From: Trema orientale
Lineage: Eukaryota; Streptophyta; Magnoliopsida; Rosales; Cannabaceae
Direction: 5' to 3'
NCBI GenBank assembly: GCA_002914845.1
Contig: JXTC01000237.1
Coordinates: forward strand, 399,308 to 463,307
DNA length: 64,000 bases
Shown: positions 22,067 to 34,284 of the stretch, one piece after another
Position numbering within the stretch: the stretch's first letter is position 1
How the letters are laid out: each line of letters opens with the position of its first letter
The notes under the pieces: model-generated
What the model saw: only the letters and a program-made list of their open reading frames with translations
Told to the model about the DNA's origin: nothing
Database searches by the model: none
Program-made: the position numbers and the translations under genes

Positions 22067-25057
22067 CATACAGAAATGAGAGGAAAAAAGATAAAAAAAA
22101 TAAAGTAACAATTTCAATCATTTTTTTTTTCTTTTTTGCTTACGACTATTTCACTCTCGATCACTTACACCAAAGGTAAAAAAAAATCATACTGGTCCCC
22201 AGTAGGTGATGGTAGTACTCTTCCAATTGCAAAAGGGGAACCATATGCTGTGTGAAACCATATGCTGTAGTCTCTGAGAGTGACTATGATTTTTGTGGCT
22301 TTTGCACTATATATTGGAAGCCGAGTATCAAAAGGCTAGCTAAAATGTAGGACCTGGTCATTATATTGGAATAAACTGTCATCTATACTCGTATGAAAAT
22401 ATTGTGTTAAGTACTTACTAGTGAGGGAGAAATCTCCAATAGTTTAGAAGTTCCCGAGTTTAATTACTCTGAGAGCCAGAATATAAATCTCACATTGGGA
22501 TGTGATAATAGTTACTTAACGGTGATTAGATGCATGTGATCTTGCCATTAATCATTGTTAATAATAGATAACACTAGTATAAGATTGGTTAGCTTTTTTC
22601 TAGGTCAGTTAATAAAATAAGGATTCTAAATTATAACAAAAATCCACCCAATTGAGAGACAGGTTAAGCATCCAAGACAAGAAAAGTAGTTATCAAAAGT
22701 GGGAGGGATAAGCGTTATTATTTACTATTATTATTAAGGTGTTTCGGTATCCAAGCGATTGATCCAAAACTATGATGGGAATAAAACAAAAGGAGAAGAA
22801 TTTATAAGGGTCAACTCGCTGAGGTCTTCCATGACAAAGAAATCTTCATGATTTGTCTTTGGAGTTTTATTAATGATGCAACTAGTAGTGGTACTGCAAT
22901 ATATTGATTGCATAGACTCGGAATTAATCAAGTCTTGAGGGGTCACCCACCGGTAACTACACCAGTATATTAAAGGTGGTCTTTTTTTTTAATGATAAAT
23001 TAAAGTCGACAAAAGCATCCATGTGTTCATTCAAAAGCTAGTTCGGTAGACAGGTTGCTGTCCAAGTGATGTATCATACTTTTTTTCACTATTATGTCTT
23101 ACTTCTGTCTTTTATTAGGTGTATGTGGCGCGCGCGCACACACACACATATCTATATATATATATATTTCAATTTGACACTGAATCATGAGTATCACTAG
23201 CTATATGTATCCTTGGGTTTAGAAGAAATATATTACGAAGTGCATAAATAATTGAATGTGATTAAGTTAAAATTGATGATACTGTGCACAATTTTCCAAT
23301 GTAATATGCCATTTATAGGAAATCGATGAAGGAAAAATACTGAAGTGGATTAGTGATCCGTAGCACGATATAATAGGATATAGTAATCAATAAATTTACA
23401 AAAGATTAGTGCCCTTTTCGCCTTTGAACTATGGCAAAAGTTTTGTTTAATGGCTAAATTTTAAATCTTGTTATTTTGGTCTTAAAAAGTATTCTATCTT
23501 TGTTTGTTATTTTTTTTATTAGGCGCATGTTATATCCAAAAAAAATAATAATAATAAGGAGCATGCGAGATGCACTTGTCTCTCCTATTTCATTGATTTC
23601 AACAGACGAAATATTCTATTGTCAATGCACGTACAATTAGTTTTTTACTCAACTAGTTGTATATGTATTATCGTTCTCAGTTTTTAGTTACTTTATTTCA
23701 TGTTTAAATTGCCCTATAGTATTAACTTATGTTTCTAGATATAGAATAATAAAATAGAATGCCATGTATGCCTCACGAGCTCTTCTATTAAGAATCAAAT
23801 AAAATATATTTAAAAAGAACTAATAGATTTAATAGTAAGGACTAGAACAATAAAGTCTAAAGTTTATAGACCAAAATGAGACTATTTTCATAGTTCAACT
23901 TCTACCACAATAGGGTCACTAATCTAATATACATAAAATAAACGAGTGCNTGTTCTTTTTTTATGTACATGTGGACAATTTTGGATGCTTTTCCTCTGAA
24001 CTATGAGCTTGTTTTGTCCTTTCCTGTATTCAATTTGTAATTATCTGTTTATTTGATTTCTATAACGATAGATTAAGTTGATGCCATAGATTTGATTTGT
24101 GTATCTTACTTTGTTTGAATCTTGTAATGGTGTTTGCTAATGGTTTGGGACTTTAGGCTTCAATTGGTTTTAATTTTGAAAATGGATGGGCATTATCTAT
24201 AGAGTATCATGTTGAGGTGATGGTTAGAATTGATATTTGTCTATATGCGGGAGTTCCGTAAAAATCTTAGTGAATCGCTTGATAGTCGTTGTGAATTTTC
24301 AACCAACAAGCACTTTGATAGTAAGGACAAATAGTACCAAAGAAAGCACTTCATTGAATAATTGGGAACATGGGATGAAGCTAAAAGTTTGAAAACATTT
24401 GGAGTTGGGTTTTTTGGTAATTTTATTTAGATGTTGTTCTGTTTCTCTTGTAAAATTGTCTTTCTGGAATGAAATTGTGTGGTAGATAAAAGGACTTGAA
24501 ATCAAGTGGCACGTAGTAAATAACACCAAATAAATTAGAATTGTTGCCCCAAGGCATCATTCTTTAATGTGTTCTTTCATGTAGCTTATGTGGTATTATG
24601 TCACACTTGATCTCTTGTAGATCTACCAGTAAAAATCTGCTTTATGTGGAAGAGTATTTCTTTCATTTCTGGCCATACAAAATAGTACATAATTTTATTA
24701 TATGTCTTGCTTCTTAACTGTTCAAATTACAAAAGATTTGTGGAAGCTTATGATTACTGTGGTCCTAACCGGAAATATTGAAGTTGAGTGTGAGCAACTT
24801 GTGTGAGTTCCTAAGAAGGGTGGTCAAAGTGTTCCTTTTAACACATGAAGATGAGGAAAAATTCAGGGTGGTCAGCTTGCTTGTGCGGCTCTCTCGAAGT
24901 ATTTATGGAGCGGTGTACGACTGGGAATATCACTTGATAGTTGTTTGGCCTTTGGTTATCAATTGGTGAATAATAATGGAGGATACACTGCTCATTCGCC
25001 ACGAGAGTGGAAATATACGACTTAGTAACGAGAAAATTTATTATGTTAATCAGCATA
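22067..25057. other. Long intergenic stretch
   Basis: About 3 kb without a supported gene. It contains a compound microsatellite at 23127-23168 and one unresolved base at 23950. Between 24300 and 24530 a minus-strand frame of 76 codons has no recognisable domain, and the 63-codon plus-strand frame at 24778 likewise. Confidence 0.4.
23127..23168. repeat. Compound microsatellite (GC)n(AC)n(AT)n
   Basis: A GCGCGC run passes into CACACA and then TATATA, about 40 bp in all. It alternates purine and pyrimidine throughout, so it could adopt left-handed DNA, and it is likely to be variable in length. Confidence 0.85.
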
Positions 25058-25155
25058 CTAGGACCACAATACGGAAGCATATTTAATGTCCAGATAAACC
25101 AAAGATATATCACTGTATACAACAATGTATCAGTAATAAACAGGCGATATACCAC
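25058..25155. repeat. Degenerate AT-rich minisatellite, left part
   Basis: Start of a field of short words around GTATATCACTG and AGTGGTAAATA that continues after the LINE insertion from 26053. The LINE target site GGCGATATACCAC is itself one of these words. Confidence 0.55.
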
Positions 25156-26051
25156 GTTCAGCAGTCTGTCCTCGATGTCAAGAAGAAAAAGAAACTACTT
25201 ATCATGCTCTTATTTCCTGTAGTTTCTCTCGTGCTTGCTGGGAACTCGGCTTATTTTGGGAGCAGATGTCCAACTTACATGCCCATGACTTAAGCGAGTT
25301 GCTAATCCATTTGGCGAAAAATCTCTCAAAGTCCGATTTCGAGACTTGGTGTATCGTTTTATGGGTGATTTGGCACAACAGAAACTCAGTCGTTCATGGG
25401 AAAGAAAGTAAACCTCCACCTCTCATCCTTGAAGATGTCGAACGCTGGATCAACAAGTTCAAGAGCCTCCATTGCTCAAAGCTTCCTCTAGAAAAACATC
25501 CTCAACAAACTTTCAAATGGGGCCCCCCCATCTGTCGGGAAATTAAAAATGAACGTTGATGCGGCCATCCCACGGAGCGGTGACTGTTTCGGAGTTGGTA
25601 TCATCATTCGGGATCATCTGGGGGGTGTTATAGCAGTAATGGCAAAACGTTTTCTGGGTACCCTTACAGCATTTCTAACAGAATGCACCGCGTTCAGGGA
25701 GGGCCTGAAACTGACTCTTCACTTGGACTTGGTCTTGGAAAAGGCCGAAACAGATTCGCAGAACGTGGTTTCCGCTTTTAAAAAAAAAAAAAAAATCACT
25801 CCTCGCTCCTGAGAGTCCGATTATCAATGATATTAGTGTTTTCCCTTCTCAGCTTGAACATGTTTGCTGTTCCTATGTCCATCGTTCGGGGAACCTTGCA
25901 GCACATATTCTTGCTAATTATGCTTTAAATATTCCTTCTAGTGCTTTGTGGACAAATGAGATTCCTACGTGTATCTCAAGTGTTGTACTATCTGATCTCT
26001 CTTATCATGAATAAAGTGCAACAGACTTTCCACTCAAAAAAAAAAAAGAAA
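25156..26051 (+). mobile_element. 5'-truncated L1-type LINE with target-site duplication
   Basis: An 896-bp 3' end of a plant L1-clade LINE. It opens inside the RT zinc-binding domain (VCPRCQEEKETTYHALISCS), continues with FETWCIVLWVIWHNRNSVVH, then the plant LINE RNase H-like domain (MNVDAAIPRSGDCFGVGIII; later YVHRSGNLAAHILANYAL), and ends in a short 3' tail and an A run at about 26037-26050. It is flanked by a 14-bp duplication, AGGCGATATACCAC, at 25142-25155 and 26052-26065. The frame shifts by one base at a C run near 25521-25527 and again at an A run near 25782-25794; both are homopolymers, so slippage or sequencing error is possible. The copy is dead on arrival because of the 5' truncation. 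Confidence 0.93.
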
Positions 26052-26052
26052 A

Positions 26053-26640
26053 GGCGATATACCACATATATCACTAGTAAATTAGTGATAATTAAGTGAT
26101 ATACAATCATACATAAATGGTAAATAAATAATTGTTTTTAAGTTCATGTGTAAATAAGTGATATAACACTTTACATTAATTGTATATTAGTGGCATAAGT
26201 GGTATACCACTGTATATCTGTGGTAAATCAATTCTGTACCATTGTACAGTAGCGGTAAATTAGTTATATAACATCGTATATTAGTGGTAAATTATTGATA
26301 ATTTTTTTAAGTCGTAGTAAATAAATTAATATTTATTTTAAAATAAGGATAAAAAAATAATTTACTAAGGATATAATAATAAATATACTACTGACATATT
26401 CTTAAGTAACAGTAAATACGTGATATATTACTTTATAATGATGATAAATAAATAATTTATTAGCTTAAATGATAACATCATGTGTTTTTGGCAAACAGTT
26501 GTCCCATATTCTTAAGAATATAATGGTAAATATGCTATTATATATCATTGCTAAATTTTTTTGAGCTCATAGTAAATAAATAATGTAACAATTTATAATA
26601 ATAATAAATAAAAAATTTAATACAGTATAATAGTAAATTG
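26053..26640. repeat. Degenerate AT-rich minisatellite, right part
   Basis: Short words such as GATATACCAC, TATATTAGTGGTAAAT and AAGTGATATA recur with irregular spacing over nearly 600 bp, decaying to the right. Together with 25058-25155 it forms one field split by the LINE. Confidence 0.55.
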
Positions 26641-27319
26641 TTATCGTTGCAATCAGAAAAGGGTATTTGTTCATAAAATAAAAAGTGAATATATACTTAA
26701 CTATACTCTCAAAAATGGGCTATTTTTATACCAAACCGTAAGTTCAATTAATATAATGCAGAGTTCTTATATAATATACTAAAGAGAGTAATTGAAACCC
26801 TTCCAAATGCGTCTCATTTCCAAGTCTAGCTAATATCAAACTTTGTTTGCATACCCCATTATTTTGGCCAAGTCGACCGTGATAGGATAATGATACGTCT
26901 GGAGGATTTAAAAGTCCATTTAAGTGTTAAAGGGTAAAACATTTGTGTTCGACACGATATTTCCAAGCATAACCGAACAATCAAATGCGACTTATGTCAT
27001 CACATAACCCCCAATTCGTAATGTTAGGTAGACCATAGATTATGACCAATAGAATTTCACGTTAGTTGAATCTAGGGGGAAAACAAAGAAAAAAGGACAA
27101 ACCAATTAAACAAAATACTATGTTTACAAATGTACAATTGGACATTTCTCCTGCTGTATTTTTCTTTTTTTTCTTAATACTTTGCAGAAGCATATTCACA
27201 TATGTTGGACTTTTAGGCCAGGAGCCTATTTCTAGCACAAAGTGCTGCATGAACCAATACTTATAGACTAATATGAAAGGAGGCAATATCTAACATAATA
27301 AGAGAATATTTACAAATAT
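26641..27319. other. Intergenic, nothing recognised
   Basis: AT-rich spacer. Two overlapping short frames on opposite strands at 27062-27286 have no domain similarity and are considered chance. Confidence 0.35.
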
Positions 27320-27322
27320 TCT

Positions 27323-27513
27323 GGGCCTGTTTGGCATAGCTTCCAAAGATCTTTTGGAGTCCAAAAGTTACTTTTGGGGGTGTTTGGATGAATTGTCAAA
27401 AGATCTTTTTTTAATCAGAAGATCTTTTTAATGAGGCATAGACCCACTCGCTTTTACAGGAAGATCTTCTGGAGCTTTTACTTCAGGAAGTAAAAGTTAT
27501 TCCAAACGGGCCC
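27323..27513. mobile_element. MITE with GGGCC-GTTTGG ends
   Basis: A 191-bp element. It starts GGGCCTGTTTGGCATAGCTT, and its right end, read inwards, is GGGCCCGTTTGGAATAACTT. Ends of this type are typical of Tourist/Harbinger-like MITEs. A 3-bp repeat, TCT, flanks it (27320-27322, 27514-27516), the right length for Harbinger though not the usual TTA/TAA. The interior has repeated AGATCTT words. Confidence 0.75.
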
Positions 27514-27891
27514 TCTGTCATTTATCAGAACATTTCAAATTATTAACTCTTATCCAGATAAAAGTGTGAACGTACGTTTGAGATGTGTACGCACCATATT
27601 TAATTTTAGGTAATAATAATCATCTCCCTATTCAGCAAGGAATATTTCTTATTGATTAAGCGATTAAGAATATCCTTAATAAGGAGGAATAGATACCTAC
27701 GCTCTCTTGATTCACTTATTATCTTTTTGAGAATAGAAAAAATAAGCCAGAACAAATAATACGCTCTACCCTCCCCTCCTCCCCCCCTCCCCCACCCCCT
27801 TCTCTCTCTCTCTCTCTCTAACAAGATTCCATTGAGTGCTTTTGAGTGGTAGGTTTGTAGTAGTCGTTCTTGTAACACCACTCACGGCACA
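27514..27891. other. Intergenic with CT-rich tract
   Basis: A pyrimidine-rich tract at about 27770-27820 (CCCTCC...CTCTCTCTCT) stands out on the plus strand. Minus-strand frames across it give RERE-type low-complexity peptides and are not genes. Confidence 0.4.
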
Positions 27892-27901
27892 ACAAGTATT
27901 T

Positions 27902-28115
27902 TTTTTATTTTTTATTTTTTTTAAAAAGTGGGGCTTAACTAATGACCTCCACTTATTACAAATTAAAGGAAAATACCTACTACTACCCAATCATCACCCC
28001 ACCCTATTAGGGATCACAAGTTTTTACGCCTATTCCCGGTGTGATTCATACCTAGGACCGAGATCCTAGGTACTAGATACTCTTACTCCTTGAGCTAACC
28101 TACTTCGTCAGTACT
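27902..28115 (-). mobile_element. tRNA-derived SINE, copy 2
   Basis: A second member of the SINE family at 11288. On the minus strand the head has an A-box match (TAGCTCAAGGAG) and a weak B-box-like GGTATGAATCAC. The last 47 bases of the body before the tail match copy 1 with about two differences, and the tail is an A-rich run (T-rich at 27902-27925). A 10-bp duplication, ACAAGTATTT, flanks it at 27892-27901 and 28116-28125. The middle differs from copy 1, so the two may be subfamilies sharing a 3' end. Confidence 0.82.
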
Positions 28116-28125
28116 ACAAGTATTT

Positions 28126-29160
28126 AAAGAGGAGTTGTTTCCACACAACGAACATGAGATACCAATGCGATCCTAAACTAGTGATTCGATTAAGGATTCA
28201 ACCAGCTTCATTGCCACCTATACTTCTGACATTAGTGTTAGAGTTATTGTTGATGGACTGCATCCTTTGTTAGAAAAAAATGCTAAGGAGGGAGATACAT
28301 GAGTTTTTAAACCGAAAATACTCATATATACCATGTTTCTGGTTTATATAATTCTAATTATTTTTTGGCCTCGATTTTTTAATATGTAGTAGATGATTGT
28401 GTATATGTTCTGCTATGAAAACCTGGACCTTTTTTTTTTTAAAAAAAAAAAGAAAATGAAAATATTTTCATTAATAATATAAAGATAGTACCATACCCAT
28501 TAAAGGATTTTCGATTACAAAGCAGACAACCATTATAAACTTTTTAAAATTCTAGGAGGAATTTTACGCACTGGGATCCTGATGAAATTAACTCAGAGTA
28601 AAGGGATTTATGTAAATCACTATTATTGTGCACTTTAATAGAGTTCTACACATTTGTTGACATATTATCGCCCTCTATTCAACATCCATTGTTAGTATAT
28701 CTCGCTTCAAATCAAAAAGTCATAAGAGGGTAAATACCACTATGCAGACCATCCAAATCTATACTGATCTGGATGAAAATTATACTGAAAGGATTCACAA
28801 TATGAGATCCACTAAAAATCACAAAAGATCTAGATCTAGGTGGACTAAATAACAAAAATATATAATAACTCTAAAACAACCCAAATCTAGATCTGGGTAG
28901 AGTTATACCTTCCCATATGGTTTGAAAAATATTTAGAGTTAAAATCATTTTTTCCAAAACTTTGACTGCATATCATAATCGCATCGTTGCCTGATGTGAC
29001 AATGAGTTTTCTATATATGGAATTTATGTGAAATTATATTTTTGACCATATATACTTTGTATTTTCTGGAATTTTATTTATAAAGATATGATTTTTTTGA
29101 AATTTAAGCCAATTTTGGAAATAATTTTTCAAAATTAACAAACCAATTTTCAAAACAAAA
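28126..29160. other. Intergenic, possible LINE tail
   Basis: No gene seen. At 28428-28470 a T run followed by an A run and ATGAAAATATTTTCATTAAT resembles the reversed 3' end of a plant LINE, but there is no coding sequence to confirm it. Two related words, AGATCTAGATCTAGGTGG and AATCTAGATCTGGGTAG, occur near 28830-28900. Confidence 0.35.
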
Positions 29161-29530
29161 TCCCCCCCCGAAAAAAAGGGGCCCAACCCCCCAATGAAAA
29201 AGAAAAGTGGAAAGAAACAAGCAAAACAACAAGAACAACAACAACGGAAAAAGAAGCCGAGGGCCAAAAAAAATTGAAAATGCCAAAGGAAAGCCGCAAG
29301 GGAACGGGAACCAAAAACCCCACAAGGTTAAGGCCCAACAAAAAAAAGGGCCAAGCCAAAAAAATCCAAGCCCCAAGTTTAAGCAACAACCCAAAACAAA
29401 AGGGGCCCAAAAGGCCCCAAAGCCAAAAAGAAAAGCAAAAACCGGGGCAACCCAAGGCCAAAAACCAAGCCCCAAGCCCAAGGCCGGGGCCTAAGCAAAA
29501 ACCCCCCGCTGGGCCCGCAACAAAAAACCC
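29161..29530. other. T-depleted homopolymer-rich block
   Basis: About 370 bp with only around 15 thymines, made of short runs of A, C and G (CCCCCCCC, AAAAAAA, GGGG, CCCC) in an otherwise AT-rich region. The plus strand reads openly as a Lys/Pro/Asn/Gln-rich peptide in two frames and the minus strand as Phe/Gly/Leu/Trp-rich in two frames, which is what any T-poor sequence gives. No family is recognisable. It may be a low-quality or wrongly corrected assembly patch, or a real strand-biased low-complexity block; I cannot tell which. Confidence 0.7.
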
Positions 29531-30214
29531 TTTTTTTAAAAGAAATAATTATTAAAAATTAGGTTGTTGTTTATTTCAAAAAATTTCATAAATTTTGTTT
29601 TAAAATTCCAGATTTATTAAATAAAAAAATACATATTTATATTTTGGTTTAAAGATGCGTTCTTCATGCAATTGTTTATTTGAGATTATTCTATGTTTTT
29701 ATACTAATTTTGTGCACTTTCTTTGACTATGGATATGTACAATTCTTTTTTTTTTGGAAAATTGAAATGCATATGTATACTTGAATGGCAATATTTATGA
29801 CATGTTTAGTTGCTTATTATTTTTAGCATTATTTAAAATTGCCATAGTAAACATATTTGGTTCTAATTATTTACAATTATCTTTGAATTATGTTTTAATT
29901 AATTTAATTGCAGTTATATGATTATTTTTACACATAATTATTGTGATATTTTATGTTAGAAATACGTTAAGAATGTCATATTTCAGTGGGAGTATAGTAG
30001 TAAAATTTAATTATTCTTTAATATATATTTTGTGCAAAGTTTAGATCTAATCTTAATAATAATCATAAGAAATGATTATGAGTGTAACAATTTTTCGATT
30101 TTATATGTAATGATGACTATTTAGATTAGTCTAGATTTTTTTGCTATAAAATGATAATGTGTGGTGTGCTAAAATATTTGTTTATATTTTTTATACGCAT
30201 GAATAGACGGCTTC
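29531..30214. other. AT-rich flank of copia relic
   Basis: AT-rich sequence leading into the copia gag relic. It may include the leader or LTR of that element, but no TG...CA repeat or primer-binding site was found. Confidence 0.4.
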
Positions 30215-31735
30215 TAAGAGTATAATGACTCATTTGAATAAGGAAGAGAAATTGAATGGTGATAACTATGATATCTGGTATCGAAAAGTCCAATACATTG
30301 TCGATGAGCAAGAGGTTTTAGAAACCTTAAACTAAATGATGCATATACTCGAGGATGGTAATACTAATCAATACCATCACAATTGAGAAGCCTCTCAGGC
30401 TTAGCTCAAGTAAAACCGTTATGCGCACTTTACTATGCTAAATAGCATGTACAATGACTTGTCGATGAGTTTGAAGAGCATGCCACTACTCGAGAGATAT
30501 GGGATGCCCTGAAGCTGGAATTTAATAGGACTTCTGCTACCATATTGAGTGCACTGAACATCAGATTTGACTCATATAAGTAGAACCATGCCATGAAGAA
30601 GCATCTTAGAGCGATGTCATCTGTGATTTGTGAACTAAGAGCTGCTGACCATCCACGATCTAAATAGCAAAAGATCCAAGTGAGAATTCATTGCTTACCA
30701 CCTTCGTGGGAGCCCACCATCATCACCATGACACACAGTGAAAATATTAAGACCTTTGATGACTTGGCTTGCCACCTTGTGTTTGAAGCTGAATGCTAGA
30801 AGCTATAAAATTGAGTGTACACTCAAATCCTAGGAGTGCTTATATGGCAAAAAAATAGGGTAAGCCAAAAAGGCCAAGTGCAAGAATGAAGTTCCTAGGC
30901 CCGAATTTGGTAATAAACCCGCGCCTAATAAGGCAAAGACTACCTGGAATAAGAGGGGCAAGCGTGGTGGACATAGCAAGAAGGGTATATGCTACAATTG
31001 TGATACGGTGAGATACTTTGCTTGTGATTATACTAAGCCAAAAAAGGCACTCTCTGACGTTAGTTTTTGTGATATTTATGTCATTAGTCATGTTATAGTT
31101 ATTCATTCACATCCTTATTGGATTGTTGATTTAGGAACGATCGAATACATCACGAGCGACTAAGTTAAGTTCGTAGGGTATCGTTGAATTCTAAAACGGA
31201 GTCCAGGACTCTATATGGGGAATGGAATCAGTGTGTAAGTGTTAGACAATAATACTTACAAGCTGGAATTGCAAGGGTGAGTTGTACTATGTTGCTCCAT
31301 GAAGTCCTTTATATTCCAGCGGTTTAGCAAAACCTTCTATTTATTGTTTATTTGCTTAAGTTGGGCTTTACTTTTAATTTTCATAGTACTAGTTGTGATA
31401 TTTTGCTGGGAATAGATTTTTGTATTTATAGTTTTTCATGGATAGTTTTATTATGTTGGATGCTATCTATTCATATAATAATGATAGTGATGTTTTTTTA
31501 TATAATTACTGCAAATGATGTTGATTCTATTGTATGACATACTAGGTTAGGCTATATAGGGCAAAATAGAATGAATAGATTAGCTAGAGATGGTCTCTTG
31601 AACTAACTTGCTAAAATTAACTTACCTATCTGTGACAATTATTTGACAGAAAAGTCAACTAAGAAAACAATTAGAAAAGCCACACAGACAACGATTCCTC
31701 TACAGCTAGTACACTCTAACATTTATTGTAACATC
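30215..31735 (+). mobile_element. Ty1/copia gag-pol relic, heavily decayed
   Basis: Plus-strand relic of a second copia lineage, different from the one at 1-4285. The gag start is recognisable (LNGDNYDIWYRKVQYIV, about 30238-30290). A lysine-rich stretch with a zinc-knuckle-like remnant lies at about 30940-31040, a protease-like PYWIVDLGT at about 31115, and the gag-pre-integrase region at about 31540-31710 (RLGYIGQNRMNRLARDGL). No LTR was identified on either side and the rest of pol is absent. It is broken, with very many breaks, and is probably the oldest retroelement in the window. Confidence 0.85.
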
Positions 31736-33970
31736 CTTGGTTCAAGTCTCTATTGGGCCTACTGGCTCACAAATTTGTGACTTTTACACATAAGTATCTG
31801 TTACTCATCTGTACTATCCTTTGTGGATCCCATAACCATCAAGGATTTCTTCGTGTCCCCAGCTCCACTTTAAGAATGACTTACATGCAGATGTTGGTGA
31901 TGCATTGACTTGAAATTGATTATAGTTTAATTAATTTTCAATCTATATTTGGTGGTAAATATATAATTGTTTCATCGCTTCACTACTCGAAATTTCAATA
32001 CTGTTTAAAATGAGATTATTTTACAAATTCGAAACTTTTTGAATATTTATACAACTAAACTAGGAATTTGAAAATTAAGTGAAATTTCTCCTAGGCCACT
32101 GATCTGGGGTTTGGATCGTGACACAAGCCATCCTATGTGCTTTTATTCTCTCATCACAAACTAGAGTAACTCATACTATGCGTTCAAAGTACTCTCTGCT
32201 TGATACAGATCCCATAAATCCATAAAGACACCCATACCTCTACAACTGCTAAATAACGGGCAATCAAATGCCTGCATCTGCCAAATGAGGATAATCAAAG
32301 GACCTCGTGTGAGTTTATGGGCTCTCATTGATCGCCAGGATATTATCACTTACTAATAACTGTCATATCTAAGATAGACCTCATATATAATCCTATAGTA
32401 TGTGAAATATTAATAATATATTAAAATAACCATGCAGTGTATAATAGTTATAAAATATGCCTTGGAATCCATTTTCAAATATTTTTGGTTTACCAAAAAT
32501 TTGCTAGCATAACTATATGTAGAAAAATCCCAAAACCATCAAGAATAGTTTGTAATATCATAGAGTATCGAAATTCATTCGACAATCATTCAAATCATTT
32601 TAATTCGATTTAAATCATGAAATTCAAAATCTTCATATTTTAAATAATTGGGTATTAAAATGAGTAGAAGTGCTAGTAATTAAATCTTTATCTCACCTGA
32701 ATAGCTAAACCTAACTTCCAGGTGCTATGTGAGTCCTTGATTGCACAAATTGATCTAACTAGGCTGGTTTGAACTAGAAGTTGACTTTTCACTCCATTGC
32801 CATATCATGAATTTGATCTCAAAATTAAATTCAACATCGAAACAAGACTGAGGACATACTCATAGTCTCAAATTGATGCCTGGAAGGCATTCAACGGGTG
32901 TTTGGGAACTCCATTCACTTACATGGAAAAAATGACTTTTCTACTAGAGCCTTGAATGACAAAATTGATCTCGCCATCGCGATCATAACATTAAAATTAG
33001 TTAGAAAGGATTCCTTGTTTGCCTAAATTAGACTCTAGTGCAAAATCAAGTCTCGGCATATAAAACGAGACAAATCAGGATTAGTTACTAGTTTAAGAGA
33101 ATGACAAATTCAATAGTTGATATATATGTTTTTTTTTCACCTCTTAATGAGTGCATTCCAAAAAATGACAACTTTACTACAATCGAAGAATCACTAGGCA
33201 AACCAAACCTACATAACTGTTTGAATCACCTATTTCTTCACTACCGGTGATTAGGCAGTGGTCAATGGTCGACGATACTTGTCGATGGTGGGCGGTGGGC
33301 CAGACTCGTCAGTAGTGTCGATCTCCAGCAACTGACAATGGTACTGTGAGTGAAATGGGTGCTTGAAGTTGCATCTCCTTATTGCAGTCACTCCATTCTT
33401 AGCGAAGCTCACATCAATTACATTGTCTTAGGATGGCAGAGAGAGTGGAGTGGCACATCGGCCGGTTTGAACTCCGGTTGCTAATTGGGTTTGAGCAGAA
33501 AAAGGAAAAAAAAAAGAAAGGAAAAGTTGGACACAGGGGAAAGAAGAGAGAAACATAAGGGAATTTAGGAGTTTTAGGGCAAGTGGACACGTGGCTAGCT
33601 TATAGTGGGCTAAATCTTACTTGAAATTGTACATAAGTCCCTAAGTTCAAAGTTTCTTCTCCTTTAAGTTCTTGAAAATTGCCAAATAGTCCTCCCCTAT
33701 TTAGTATTTCGTCCTTGGCACCAAAATACTTTCAAATAAACACGTAATTTGAATTTAACTCAATTTCCACCATTTTTAACCCGAAAATTTGTGAAATTAC
33801 CCTTGTGCCCTTAATTAAATTATGAGATTTTACAACATAATTCTCCATTATAAAGAAGTAGTCCTTACTACCTTTGAATGATTAGTTTGAATCATAAATA
33901 TTTCAAAAGTATCTTTGCTTTGAACTTGCTACTCAATACTTCCCATCCCCTCGAACTTTCAGAAAAAAAA
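31736..33970. other. Non-coding, probably retroelement-derived
   Basis: About 2.2 kb of more balanced composition than its surroundings, including a GC-richer stretch at 33240-33480 (GGTCAATGGTCGACG, GGCGGTGGGCC). It reads like untranslated or LTR sequence of a retroelement, but no LTR pair, primer-binding site or coding domain could be shown. Confidence 0.35.
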
Positions 33971-33974
33971 AAAA

Positions 33975-34262
33975 AAAGATTTATAGCGGCGACAGATTTT
34001 GTCACATAAAACTAAAGGTTGTCACTACAGAAAAATAGCAATGACAACATTGTCACAAGTTGTTATTTCAGTAGTTTTATTGTAATATATGCCTACAGTG
34101 ATGATATTTTGTGGTCATCACAACGTAGAATATTATAGTGACAAAACCTACAGTTGCCATTAACCCTAACTATATTTGTTGTTTTGTCATTTAAAAGTAC
34201 GAAGTGATGTGACATTTCATTTTTATAAATACGTTGTCATTGTTATGCTCTCTCTCACACAC
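33975..34262. mobile_element. CACTA-like subterminal fragment, left
   Basis: The sequence CACTACAGAAAAATAGC at 34028 resembles the CACTA terminus, and words such as AGCAATGACAAC, TTGTCACA and TAGTGACAAAA recur in both directions, as in En/Spm subterminal regions. It probably belongs with 35720-35900, split by the non-coding repeat between them. No transposase is present. Confidence 0.35.
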
Positions 34263-34284
34263 ACACATGCAAAATGTGTGAATT

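Noticed and set aside
27606-27990. Minus-strand frames rich in Arg/Glu/Gly
   Set aside because: Caused by a CT-rich low-complexity tract and the adjacent SINE.
28428-28560. LINE 3' end on the minus strand
   Set aside because: Only the A/T runs and an ATTTTCATTAAT word support it; no coding sequence and no duplication, so not listed as an element.
29104-29555. Overlapping open frames on both strands (Lys/Pro-rich plus strand, Phe/Gly/Trp-rich minus strand)
   Set aside because: They follow from the near absence of T in the block; no family resemblance and no gene context.
31352-31537. 61-codon hydrophobic frame
   Set aside because: Lies within the decayed copia relic; not an independent membrane protein.
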